A stretch of 64,000 nucleotides of DNA, taken from NCBI GenBank assembly GCA_002314775.1, contig DCHE01000002.1:588-64587 (forward strand). Reading direction: 5' to 3'. A program made the position numbers and the translations under genes. Positions within the stretch are counted from its first letter, which is position 1; each line of letters starts with the position of its first letter. The notes under the pieces were generated by a model, which was given only the letters and a program-made list of their open reading frames with translations, had not been told where the DNA came from and did no database searches. This DNA comes from Lachnospiraceae bacterium UBA1760. GTDB lineage: Bacteria; Bacillota; Clostridia; Lachnospirales; Lachnospiraceae. Positions 52,802 to 60,448 of this stretch are shown here, piece after piece.

Positions 52802-54124
52802 TTAATATACATAAACCGCACGAAGCTCAAGCTCGCTTTCGCCCTTGTACTTAGTCTGTACGGACAGTCTTCCCTCTGAATCATACTCATAGGTTTCCTT
52901 AGCATAAACTGAACCATCCTTCGCATACTTGGTTTCTGATATAAGGTTTCCATCAGCATCATAATCGTAGGTACTCTTAACGAAGCCCTGACCAATATCT
53001 CCGTCTGCAACAAGATTAGTTTCAACCTTTCTGCCATTTTCATTGGTGTGTACTGCGCTGGCAATAACCTTATCACTACTATCTCTTAAAGAGTGGTACA
53101 CATCCTCTCTTACACAGACGCCATCCTCATAATAGAATCTCTCGCCCTGATAAACATCAAAATTAAGTCCGTCAGAAGAAAGATTTGAGGACAATTCTGG
53201 ATTTCCGTCTTCGTTGTATCTGACCATATAGGCAGCCTGTGGCTTATCACTGTCCATACCATAGCTTAACTCAACCACATAACAGTCAGCTAAAAAGCAG
53301 ATATTGTAGCCCTGCTGTTTGTCATTCTTATCATAATAATCAATTCGCTTTGGAACTGTCACAAGCTCGGCATATGGATTATCATAAACTATATCCTTCT
53401 CCACATATTTTATGAGTTCATAATCCTTCTCGGTGTATTGATTCGGAGTATAAACACCATCTTTATTAATGCCGCTTGTATAGTAAATTACATTTCCATT
53501 CTCATCTTGTTTTTCGTCATTATAAGTATTATTAAGTTTTAATTTTTCTCCTCTAAAATATGCCTGAAGTGTTAGTTCATAGTCCTCAAAATTCACTATT
53601 GTAACCTTAAATGACTCATCACGTGGTTTGCAGTCCAAATAATAACTACCATCAGGTTCTCCGTTATCTTTGCTTATACTCTTTTGAATATAATAATCAG
53701 AGGAGCTCATATTTACATATTCTGTATCATAAAAGTACTTAGCTACATTATCATCATACTGTTCGCCTTTACTATGTACCTTATCACCATATTTGTTGTA
53801 TGTATAATTAAACTTATTATGTTTTGTACCATCCATATCGAAGGATCTGGATTCTACGCATACCCATTTTTCCTTGGTTACCTCGTCAGGGCCTATAGTA
53901 AACTGATCAGGCTCGGTAGTTTCTTCTGCAGTCTCCTCAGTAGTCTCAGAGCCCTCTTTCTCCTCCGATGAACCCTCATCAGTTATGCTTTCACCTGCTT
54001 CAGTAGTAGTTTTCCCTTCAATTATTGAATCTATTATATTTTTATCTCCTGTATTTTTGTCTCCACAGCCTGCAAGTGCTAAAGTGAGCATAATTATTGA
54101 AGCTGTTCTAAAATATTTTCGCAT
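52802..54124 (-). CDS. Lipoprotein with C-terminal YD-like repeats
   Basis: The 440-residue protein has a lipoprotein signal peptide ending in LALAGC, a Glu/Thr-rich spacer (about 40-75), and a C-terminal set of short beta repeats of the YDADGNL/YDSEGRL type (about 390-430), distantly similar to RHS/YD or MORN-like repeats. The middle segment is beta-rich with FYDTEYV and NYNDEK-type strings; I do not recognise a family. CAGGAGACTAACC precedes the ATG, and its promoter is at 54212-54240. Surface exposure is likely, function unknown. Confidence 0.75.
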   Translation of the reverse strand: MRKYFRTASIIMLTLALAGCGDKNTGDKNIIDSIIEGKTTTEAGESITDEGSSEEKEGSETTEETAEETTEPDQFTIGPDEVTKEKWVCVESRSFDMDGTKHNKFNYTYNKYGDKVHSKGEQYDDNVAKYFYDTEYVNMSSSDYYIQKSISKDNGEPDGSYYLDCKPRDESFKVTIVNFEDYELTLQAYFRGEKLKLNNTYNDEKQDENGNVIYYTSGINKDGVYTPNQYTEKDYELIKYVEKDIVYDNPYAELVTVPKRIDYYDKNDKQQGYNICFLADCYVVELSYGMDSDKPQAAYMVRYNEDGNPELSSNLSSDGLNFDVYQGERFYYEDGVCVREDVYHSLRDSSDKVIASAVHTNENGRKVETNLVADGDIGQGFVKSTYDYDADGNLISETKYAKDGSVYAKETYEYDSEGRLSVQTKYKGESELELRAVYVY

Positions 54125-54211
54125 GGTTAGTCTCCTGTCTTATTATATTTATATGTAGTACCCTCTCATATCCATTCAGCGACAGGCTGGAGGGGCCATA
54201 TAATCCCATAT

Positions 54212-54240
54212 ATTATACAGACACTTTGCAATCATATCAA
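54212..54240 (-). promoter_or_regulatory. Promoter of the lipoprotein gene
   Basis: TTGATA (54235-54240) and TATAAT (54212-54217) lie 17 nt apart on the minus strand. The leader is about 80 nt. The rest of the 339-nt stretch 54125-54463 holds this leader, two minisatellite units and the left end of the mobile element. Confidence 0.65.
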
Positions 54241-54257
54241 TTATTTTAATATTTTTT

Positions 54258-54282
54258 CTTCATATTATTTCTTCATATTATT
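54258..54282. repeat. 13-bp minisatellite, left remnant
   Basis: CTTCATATTATTT occurs once in full (54258-54270) and once as 12 of 13 bases (54271-54282) immediately before the element. The other part of the same array lies at 56031-56086. Confidence 0.9.
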
Positions 54283-54366
54283 GGGTATTCAAACTTGTTG
54301 AGGGGCAACCATTTTGAGGGTATAACTTGAGTGTTTAGTTTGAGGGGCTGGTTTGAGGGCAAATTT
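54283..54366 (+). repeat. Left complex terminal inverted repeat
   Basis: After the tip, TTGAGGG-like motifs start at 54298, 54314, 54327 (variant TTGAGTG), 54340 and 54353, so four of the five are 13 nt apart or nearly so. The segment TTGAGGGTATAACTTGAG also matches the right end. Confidence 0.85.
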
Positions 54367-54382
54367 ACATCTAAAATCACAC

Positions 54383-54428
54383 AAAAAGAAGTAGTATTTA
54401 CTCAATGTAAGTACTACTCCTTCTTTTT
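54383..54428 (-). terminator. Terminator of the nuclease gene
   Basis: AAAAAGAAGTAGTA (54383-54396) pairs with TACTACTCCTTCTTTTT (54412-54428) apart from a small bulge. It lies 35 nt after the nuclease stop, inside the element. Confidence 0.8.
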
Positions 54429-54463
54429 GCAACAGGATATCAACTGTTAATCATTGTGGCAAA

Positions 54464-55252
54464 CTATCTGTTGCAAAGTTCTTCTATCTCCTCGATAGAG
54501 AGATGTGTTGCCTTTGATACTTCGTATAAATCTTTGCCATCATGTATTAAATATATTGCAAATTCTCTCGCTTGTTCTCTTATCTGTTCTTCTGCATAAG
54601 ACTTAGCATATTCTTCAACAATATTACACACCTCAATCAGTCCTTTCTCATCTTCCTTAAAATATCTCATTGCTTCACTTAAATTTGGAAATCTGCTGTC
54701 AACAAACGCATCGCGTTTTAGAAATAAAGCTAGTAGTTCCGCCTTATCAGTATTATCGTTTACTACAGTGTTTGCATAATAGATTTTAGCACCGTCATTT
54801 ACTGGCACATATTTTCCATCTACGCATTGACACATTTCGGAACAGGTAACAGACTGACCATTCTTCAATGCATCATATTCTGTGATGTAAAGAACGGCTA
54901 CATCTGGAACATTCTTGAAATCAGTTCCTTTAGGAGTCTTGTTAGCTGTTATCGTAGATAAATGAAATCTACACCTTCTTACATCATCATTTTGGGTTCC
55001 TTTTTGAACCTCGATGTTTACAAGTCTTCCATCCTCAAGTCTACAAAGTGCATCTAACGATACCTCTCTATAAAGGCTTGTAACTGTTTCTTGTGGAGTT
55101 GTTTGAATAACCTCCAACTTATCATCTCCAAGAAGTGTTCTTATTATTTCCTGACAAGCTTCCTTACGAGCTGCTACTAATCGAAAGAGTGCATCATCAA
55201 TAAGCCTCAATTCGTTTGCAGTCTCTAATGTTTCTTTACTGTACTGTTTCAT
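54464..55252 (-). CDS. Rpn-family (PDDEXK_2-type) recombination-promoting nuclease/putative transposase
   Basis: The 262-residue protein matches the Rpn/PD-(D/E)XK nuclease-transposase family in length and motifs. It opens ELRLIDDALFRLVAARKE, and the catalytic core shows Asp67 (SLDAL) and Glu81-Val-Gln83 (NIEVQ), where the usual lysine of ExK is replaced by Gln, as is common in this family. DVRRCRFHLS follows. The C-terminus has a helical region and a small SIEEIEEL end. Family members cut DNA and promote RecA-independent recombination in E. coli. AGGAGGCAAAAGG precedes the ATG. It is the only intact gene of the mobile element. Confidence 0.9.
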   Translation of the reverse strand: MKQYSKETLETANELRLIDDALFRLVAARKEACQEIIRTLLGDDKLEVIQTTPQETVTSLYREVSLDALCRLEDGRLVNIEVQKGTQNDDVRRCRFHLSTITANKTPKGTDFKNVPDVAVLYITEYDALKNGQSVTCSEMCQCVDGKYVPVNDGAKIYYANTVVNDNTDKAELLALFLKRDAFVDSRFPNLSEAMRYFKEDEKGLIEVCNIVEEYAKSYAEEQIREQAREFAIYLIHDGKDLYEVSKATHLSIEEIEELCNR

Positions 55253-55323
55253 CCTTTTGCCTCCTATGAATTCTTTTTCTAATGCTGTGGCACATTATAA
55301 AAGCATCGAAGGGTTTTATTCCC

Positions 55324-55354
55324 GACAATGCTCCATGACCACAAGAGCATTGTC
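55324..55354. repeat. Inverted repeat upstream of the nuclease gene
   Basis: GACAATGCTC (55324-55333) and GAGCATTGTC (55345-55354) form a perfect 10-bp stem with an 11-nt loop, about 70 nt before the nuclease start. It could be a leader structure or a nuclease recognition site. Confidence 0.6.
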
Positions 55355-55472
55355 TGCTCGATATTCTACAATTATATTTTATAAGGAATAAGAAAAAACT
55401 TCAACATTAATTTGCCCATTTCCATAAAAATACAATTATACATACTTTTATGTGATAAAAAAACACATATAA

Positions 55473-55703
55473 AATATAGGTATTCACTTTAAGGCTTATG
55501 CGTATATTTATACTTATAAGATTGATTTTACAATGGCTGTTGAAATCATTCATAGATATTTTAGGATTGATAGCAACGCTCCACCTGATGATATAACTGC
55601 TGATATAGAAGAATATCTTGTACCGATAAGACTTGGTAGAAAAGATATTCGTAAACTTAATCCAAAATCAGCAGTATGGTTCGTATATCGTATTGCAGCA
55701 TAG
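55473..55703 (+). pseudogene. C-terminal remnant of a transposase-like gene
   Basis: An open frame of 76 codons ending in TAG translates to a peptide containing AVEIIHRYFRIDS, DIEEYLVPIRLGRKDIRK and SAVWFVYRIAA. The last part resembles the conserved C-terminal ends of DDE transposases, where a PIRPGRK-like run and a final YRIA are common; the exact family is not determined. There is no ribosome binding site, and stop codons lie just upstream. It is inside the element but on the strand opposite to the nuclease gene. Confidence 0.55.
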
Positions 55704-55921
55704 AGATAGGCAACTATCTCTTAAAGTGCTGTGTAAAAATATAAATCTGTACATAGAAATAGACACCAGACTGGATATTATCCAAAATCTGATGCCTATT
55801 TTAAAGCCACCCGTCTTAAGTTAACAATGGATTATATAAGAAAAATGAATTTTGATTCAAATTTTCCTTAAGTTAATACCATTGACATCAGTACCGAGTA
55901 TTTTTATTTTTGCTAAATTTA
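55704..55921. other. Non-coding stretch of the element
   Basis: Between the remnant gene and the right inverted repeat I see no credible gene, only AT-rich sequence with short frames that have no recognisable product or ribosome binding site. An imperfect TATCCAAAATCTGATGCC-type segment gives no clear structure. Confidence 0.6.
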
Positions 55922-55924
55922 AGG

Positions 55925-56030
55925 TTTGCCCCTCAAACAAAACCCTCAAATAGGTTTGTATTTTTTTAAGCCAAACCCTCAAGTTATACCCTCAAGTTGC
56001 TTGGAAAACCCTCAACAACTTTGAATATCC
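55925..56030 (-). repeat. Right complex terminal inverted repeat
   Basis: CCCTCAA motifs start at 55930, 55943, 55976, 55989 and 56009, giving two 13-nt spacings and a 33-nt and a 20-nt gap. The tip GGATATTCAAAG and the TTGAGGGTATAACTTGAG block match the left end. Confidence 0.85.
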
Positions 56031-56086
56031 ATATTATTTCTTCATATTATTTCTTCATATTATTTCTTCATATTATTTCTTCATTT
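56031..56086. repeat. 13-bp minisatellite, right part
   Basis: A partial ATATTATTT (56031-56039) is followed by three perfect CTTCATATTATTT copies (56040-56052, 56053-56065, 56066-56078) and a partial one. With the left remnant this makes one original array. Confidence 0.92.
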
Positions 56087-56164
56087 GTTTTCTCACTCTT
56101 GCAATTCTCTTTATTCTTTTTATCATTACAGTGCGGTCACACTCTCAATGATTTATATACGCTC

Positions 56165-56404
56165 CTAGCTTCTCTCCATAAACCACATATTATTATCCTC
56201 ATAAAACAGATGAACTTCCCTGCCCTCAACCATACAGGTATATCTGTTGCCAACCCCGCCTGCCCTAAGTGAAGCCGCACGACACACATCCTTGACTCTG
56301 GTAATCTCATAGGTACTGCCATCCTCCCACACAAAGCTTTCTGGAATCAGCCTTCCGTCCCTTGTGAAGGTTGCGGTCACATCTACATAAACCTTATAGT
56401 TCAT
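56165..56404 (-). CDS. Small protein next to dinB (DUF6504-like)
   Basis: The 79-residue protein begins MNYKVYVDVTATFTRDGRLIPES and contains the pattern WEDGSTYEITRVKDVCRAA, a beta-rich fold with no transmembrane segment. The position beside a Y-family polymerase and the sequence pattern fit the DUF6504 proteins linked to DinB, but I assign this only tentatively. I chose the ATG at 56404 with GGAGG 8 nt upstream. It follows dinB in the same direction across a repeat-rich gap. Confidence 0.7.
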   Translation of the reverse strand: MNYKVYVDVTATFTRDGRLIPESFVWEDGSTYEITRVKDVCRAASLRAGGVGNRYTCMVEGREVHLFYEDNNMWFMERS

Positions 56405-56470
56405 CTTAATTTCCTCCGTGTATAAAATTCCCCTCACAAAAATTCACTCTATATCAAAATCATAATATTC

Positions 56471-56506
56471 AAAATATCAGTCAAAATATCAGTCATAATA
56501 TCAGTC
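56471..56506. repeat. 12-bp tandem repeats between dinB and its neighbour
   Basis: AAAATATCAGTC occurs twice and ATAATATCAGTC once in tandem (56471-56482, 56483-56494, 56495-56506), with scattered degenerate copies up to about 56575. Confidence 0.85.
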
Positions 56507-56579
56507 ACTATTAATCCAGTACACCCTTCATAATATCAGCCATAACCAGTTCAATATCAGTTCATTATCAGTCCGTGCA

Positions 56580-57833
56580 TCACCCAAAATACCCATGCGG
56601 ATGCACAGTATGGTCCTCCTTGGCATTAATCCTTGACAACTTATCATCGCAGTACATAAGTCCTCTCTGAACACTGTAAAATCCAAACCTGCTTCTGATA
56701 TCATCCACCGCAATATCAAGCTTTCTCTGCTTCTCCCTGAATTCAACACTCTGAAACATATCTATCTGCTCCGCGTAATTGCAATTCACAAGGTCACAGC
56801 CCCTGACACCCAGGCTTCGAATAGGCTTATCCCACCTATAGTTATCAAGAAAAAGCGAATATGCATATGAAGCAATCTCACCGGTTATATTCGTAGCATT
56901 CACAAGCTTCTTCTGCCTCGTAAATGAAACCAGGTCGCAGTCTCTCACGCTTATCTCAACAACCCTGCACCTAAATCCGTTCTCCCTTAGCCTTGCAGCA
57001 ACACTCTCAGCGAGCACATAAAGTATAATCTTCACATCCTCATTATTAACCAGATCTCTGGGCGTGGTAGTGCTATTACCTATGGACTTGACTGGTGCAT
57101 GGGTATTCTCAAGCTTAACCGGAGACTTGTCATAACCATTGGCAAATGCCCAAAGAATGCTTCCCATCTTTCCAAGATGAAGGTTCAATATCCTCTCGTC
57201 AGCAGTGGCAAGCTGGCCGATAGTGTAAATCCCAAGCTTCTTAAGCTTTTTATCAGTACTTTTCCCGACATATAAAAGATCGCTCGCAGGCAAACTCCAG
57301 GCCTTCTTCCTTATCTCCTCCCGATACATGGTAGTAATCGCATCTGGCTTTTTATAATCCGATCCGAGCTTCGCAAATATCTTATCAAAGGAAACTCCTA
57401 TACTCACAGTAATTCCAAGCTCCCGCTTCATTCGACTGCTAATCTCCCTTGCAATCCTTAAGCTGTCACCCTTTAAGGTCACGCTATCCGTCACATCAAG
57501 CCAAGACTCATCAATCCCGTAAGGCTCCTGCAGGTCTGTGTACTCTCCGTAAATCTCGTGGGCCATCCTCGAAAACCTGAGATAAAGGTCCATCCTCGGC
57601 GGCACAAAAGTAATCTCCGGGCACACCTCTCTTGCCTGCCACAGAGCCATCCCTGTCTTTACACCATATTTTTTTGCTATATAATCTGCAGTAAGAACAA
57701 TTCCATGTCTCGCCTCAGGGTCGCCTCCCACGGCAAGTGGCTTACCTGTAAGGTACGGCCTGTACAGATGCTCAATGGCTGCGTAACAGCAATTAATATC
57801 GCTGTGCAGTATTGCCCTTTCACTCACATCCAT
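56580..57833 (-). CDS. dinB: Y-family DNA polymerase (DinB/Pol IV)
   Basis: The 417-residue translesion polymerase has the palm residues Asp12 (LHSDINCCYAAIEH), Asp108 and Glu109 (YGIDESWLD), the finger segment with KYGVKTGMALWQAREVCP and the thumb HhH-like segment, followed by the little-finger domain. The second acidic position of the first motif is Asn14 and the residues before the steric-gate Tyr17 are Cys15-Cys16, a variant seen in Bacillota Y-family enzymes. I chose ATG 57833 (AAGGAA upstream) over GTG 57836. It replicates past damaged bases; no SOS box was found upstream. Confidence 0.92.
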   Translation of the reverse strand: MDVSERAILHSDINCCYAAIEHLYRPYLTGKPLAVGGDPEARHGIVLTADYIAKKYGVKTGMALWQAREVCPEITFVPPRMDLYLRFSRMAHEIYGEYTDLQEPYGIDESWLDVTDSVTLKGDSLRIAREISSRMKRELGITVSIGVSFDKIFAKLGSDYKKPDAITTMYREEIRKKAWSLPASDLLYVGKSTDKKLKKLGIYTIGQLATADERILNLHLGKMGSILWAFANGYDKSPVKLENTHAPVKSIGNSTTTPRDLVNNEDVKIILYVLAESVAARLRENGFRCRVVEISVRDCDLVSFTRQKKLVNATNITGEIASYAYSLFLDNYRWDKPIRSLGVRGCDLVNCNYAEQIDMFQSVEFREKQRKLDIAVDDIRSRFGFYSVQRGLMYCDDKLSRINAKEDHTVHPHGYFG

Positions 57834-58180
57834 CACTTCCTTATAGTTGATTGTTCCTCACTCTTCACCAAATATCGCCTGAGCTACACCTGAGTTTATC
57901 AAAGTTTTATCAAAGTGTTTTATCAAAGTCTCCTCAACGTCTTTTTCATTCATCCAGCCCAGACAAACATATGTTCTATACATCTTGAACTCATTATAAT
58001 ACATCTCTTCCATATTGCAAGTGAAAAATTCTTCATACTAGAAAATAATTTCTTCATACCAGAAAATAATTCTTCACACAAAATAACAATTCCGCACAAA
58101 AAAACCTTCATTACCATTTTCACAGCAATAAAGGTTATAATTATTCGTATATTTTATTTTTTACATTCCTGCATAAGGGT
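57834..58180. other. Repeat-rich gap between dinB and a phosphoesterase gene
   Basis: The 347-nt stretch has no credible gene. It contains three TTTATCAAAG copies (57894-57929), two and a half copies of a roughly 20-bp TTCTTCATACNAGAAAATAA unit (58029-58076), and a terminator at 58103-58136. Confidence 0.7.
58103..58136 (-). terminator. Terminator after the phosphoesterase gene
   Basis: AACCTTCATT (58103-58112) and AATAAAGGTT (58127-58136) pair with one mismatch. On the minus strand the stem is followed by a T-run. Confidence 0.75.
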
Positions 58181-59077
58181 CTAAAACCTGCCACGATAAT
58201 CAGGAAGTCCTACCTGTCGCGCCGCCTCCTCAAAGAAGCCTTCATCAATATGAGGCCATATCTGACCAGCATTACCTGCAAGCTCATTTGCAATACGAAC
58301 AAGCTCTAAGGAAAGATCCTCGCCAGTATAAAGGATATTAATGTTATTATTTACATACCAGACAGCCTTGTCCAATATGCCACTATCCACGATATCACGA
58401 ATCACTCTCATATTGTCGTAGGGAACCCTAATAAACTCCGGCTTCCAGATTACATTTCCATCCACCCAATAATCCTCAATCATCATACACTGGGCAATTC
58501 CAGCATCCTCGATTGCAATCCCTACACAGCCAGGGTTGAAATATCTGCGTCCCTCTAATTCATGCACTCCCGGAAGGTGAGTGTGTGCACAGATTAAGTA
58601 TTCCTCATCAATACGCCTCATCCATTCATCCGTTGAATCAAACCAAAACTGCATTAGCTCCCTTGTGTTAGTTGGAGAGCCATGGGCACACAAAATTTTC
58701 GGCAGCCCTTCTCTTTCAAAGGTAAATGATATCGGCAGGCTATCGAAAAACTCAAAATCTCTCTTCTCAAGCTGAAGATATGACTGGAGCAGATTTCCGC
58801 TTGCAGAATTATAGAGCCACTTATCGCTCGAAATCCCATGGTCGTGTGCTTTCTTCTGATTAAGCATATACTCCTCGCGATTACCCCTTAGGATATGACA
58901 GGTATGTGTTGCGATAAAATCATATAAGAAGTCAAGAGTTTCCCTTGTGTAAGGCGTATCCGACACATAGTCGCCAAGCAAAAAATACTCATCACAAGAA
59001 CGCTCCTCGAGAGCAGCTACTGCCTCGCGGAGCGCATAAATGTTACTATGAATATCTGACAAAATGCCAATTCTCAT
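58181..59077 (-). CDS. Calcineurin-like metallophosphoesterase
   Basis: The 298-residue cytoplasmic protein has the metal motifs SDIHSN (Asp8, His10), LGDYV, RGNRE, the HGS segment and AHTHLPG. The length and the AHTHLPG end resemble YfcE- or diadenosine-tetraphosphatase-like families; the substrate is unknown. The ribosome binding site is weak (AGGGTTTAGA). It follows the flavin-binding gene by 10 nt on the same strand and ends before a terminator. Confidence 0.85.
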   Translation of the reverse strand: MRIGILSDIHSNIYALREAVAALEERSCDEYFLLGDYVSDTPYTRETLDFLYDFIATHTCHILRGNREEYMLNQKKAHDHGISSDKWLYNSASGNLLQSYLQLEKRDFEFFDSLPISFTFEREGLPKILCAHGSPTNTRELMQFWFDSTDEWMRRIDEEYLICAHTHLPGVHELEGRRYFNPGCVGIAIEDAGIAQCMMIEDYWVDGNVIWKPEFIRVPYDNMRVIRDIVDSGILDKAVWYVNNNINILYTGEDLSLELVRIANELAGNAGQIWPHIDEGFFEEAARQVGLPDYRGRF

Positions 59078-59087
59078 ATTCTAAACC

Positions 59088-59480
59088 CTAAAATTCAACA
59101 ACCCTTGGTGGCTCTGTAAATGATGAAAAGGTTGCAACTGCATCCTCGAAGTAGAGAACCTCTGTGTTGTCATCCTCAGCAGAGTACATTCTCTTAATAT
59201 GTGGATAATTGTCAAGCATATGAGCCTTCGCCTCATATCTGTCATCTCTTACAAGCTTTCCAGCAACTCTAAGCCACTTTCCTTCTGCAAATGCACTAAT
59301 TTCAACCTTTGGATTAGCCTGAATCTGCTTAGAAACCTCCTTAACCTTGCCAGTCTGAATATAGAGCTTTCCCTCGAAGATATCGATTGTACCAAAAGGT
59401 CTCACTCTTGGCTGGTCACCCTCAACTGTTGCTAAATAATAAGTACCGCATGCCTTTAAAAAATCATAAACTTCCTGCAT
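59088..59480 (-). CDS. Pyridoxamine 5'-phosphate oxidase-family flavin-binding protein
   Basis: The 130-residue protein has the split-barrel flavin-binding signature: YYLATVEGDQPRVRPFGTI, VKEVSKQIQANPKVEIS and the WLRVAGKLV strand. Small members bind FMN or F420 and act as oxidoreductases or nitroimidazole-resistance-type proteins; it lacks features that would fix a substrate. AGGAGGAAGTATT precedes the ATG. It lies between tcdA and the phosphoesterase gene, all minus strand. Confidence 0.85.
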   Translation of the reverse strand: MQEVYDFLKACGTYYLATVEGDQPRVRPFGTIDIFEGKLYIQTGKVKEVSKQIQANPKVEISAFAEGKWLRVAGKLVRDDRYEAKAHMLDNYPHIKRMYSAEDDNTEVLYFEDAVATFSSFTEPPRVVEF

Positions 59481-59543
59481 AATACTTCCTCCTACTATTA
59501 TTATTTATTATTAAAATTATTCACAAAATAATAATCTGTTTCA

Positions 59544-60299
59544 TCAAATACTGGTCAAATCCTTTACTACCTCTCCTGCAATAATTAATCCAGCAACCGA
59601 AGGTACAAATGCCACACTTCCAGGTATGGCTCTTCTTTCTACATGCTCATTTTGTTCACCTGGTGTACATCCATCATTCATACTACTACCTGCTGACATA
59701 TCCTCAAGAGGTTTAATCGGTTTTTCTTCAGAATAAACAACCTTAAGCTTTTTTACATTCCTCTTCTTAAGCTCTCGCCTCATCACCTTGGCAAGTGGAC
59801 ACATCTGAGTTTTATATATGTCAGCAACCTTAAATGCACTGGCATCTAGTTTATTGCCTGCTCCCATAGAGCTAATTATCGGAACGCCCTTTTCCTGACA
59901 TTTCATAACTAATTCTATCTTGGCTGTAACTGTATCTACAGCATCAACCACATAATCGTACTCCTCAAAAGGAAACTCATCAGCATTTTCTGGAAGAAAG
60001 AAGCAATTATAAACCTTCACATCAACATCAGGATTAATATCTAACATCCTTTCCTGCATCACAGCCGTTTTATATTGGCCAACAGTTTTTCTTGTAGCTA
60101 TTATCTGTCTGTTAATATTTGTAAGACAGACCTTATCATCATCTATAAGATCAAAATGACCTACACCACTTCTAACTAGTGCCTCGCACACATAACCGCC
60201 AACTCCTCCGATGCCAAATACTGCAACTCGGGAATTACTAAGCTTTTCCATATTATCTGCGCCCAGCAAAAGCTGCGTCCTTGCAAATTGATTCAACAT
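59544..60299 (-). CDS. tcdA: tRNA threonylcarbamoyladenosine dehydratase (ThiF/E1 family)
   Basis: The 251-residue E1-like enzyme cyclises the t6A base of tRNA to ct6A using ATP. The nucleotide loop VFGIGGVGGYVCEALVRSG, the RQIIA motif, DYVVDAVDTVTAK and MGAGNKLD are as expected, as is the IPGSVAFVPSVAGL end. I chose ATG 60299, with AGGAATATATGAA upstream; an in-frame ATG at 60338 lacks a site. It stands beside the flavin-binding gene and downstream of the Sel1-like gene; no tRNA-modification partner is adjacent. Confidence 0.93.
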   Translation of the reverse strand: MLNQFARTQLLLGADNMEKLSNSRVAVFGIGGVGGYVCEALVRSGVGHFDLIDDDKVCLTNINRQIIATRKTVGQYKTAVMQERMLDINPDVDVKVYNCFFLPENADEFPFEEYDYVVDAVDTVTAKIELVMKCQEKGVPIISSMGAGNKLDASAFKVADIYKTQMCPLAKVMRRELKKRNVKKLKVVYSEEKPIKPLEDMSAGSSMNDGCTPGEQNEHVERRAIPGSVAFVPSVAGLIIAGEVVKDLTSI

Positions 60300-60448
60300 T
60301 TCATATATTCCTATTCCAAAAACTAATTTTAATATCAAATGACTGTTACATTATATCATTTATTCCTTATATCTACCATACCTTCTGGTTATAAGATTAA
60401 CTAATATATATGTAATAGGTTTACCCGATAACAATCGAGCTTATCTCC

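Larger units (their letters stand above)
54283..56030. mobile_element. 1748-bp inverted-repeat element carrying an Rpn nuclease gene
   Basis: The ends are inverted repeats: the left starts GGGTATTCAAAC, the right, read on the minus strand, GGATATTCAAAG, both followed by TTGTTGAGGG and further TTGAGGG copies. It interrupts a perfect 13-bp minisatellite; removing it plus one copy of ATATTATT (54275-54282 and 56031-56038) restores a continuous array, showing an 8-bp target duplication. Contents: a nuclease gene on the minus strand, its terminator, and a 76-codon transposase-like remnant on the plus strand. No complete DDE transposase gene is present. It may move by the nuclease, by a transposase in trans, or be immobile now. 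Confidence 0.8.

Noticed and set aside
55633..55824. 63-codon plus-strand frame right of the remnant transposase
   Set aside because: It has no ribosome binding site, overlaps the better-supported remnant in another frame and shows no recognisable motif.
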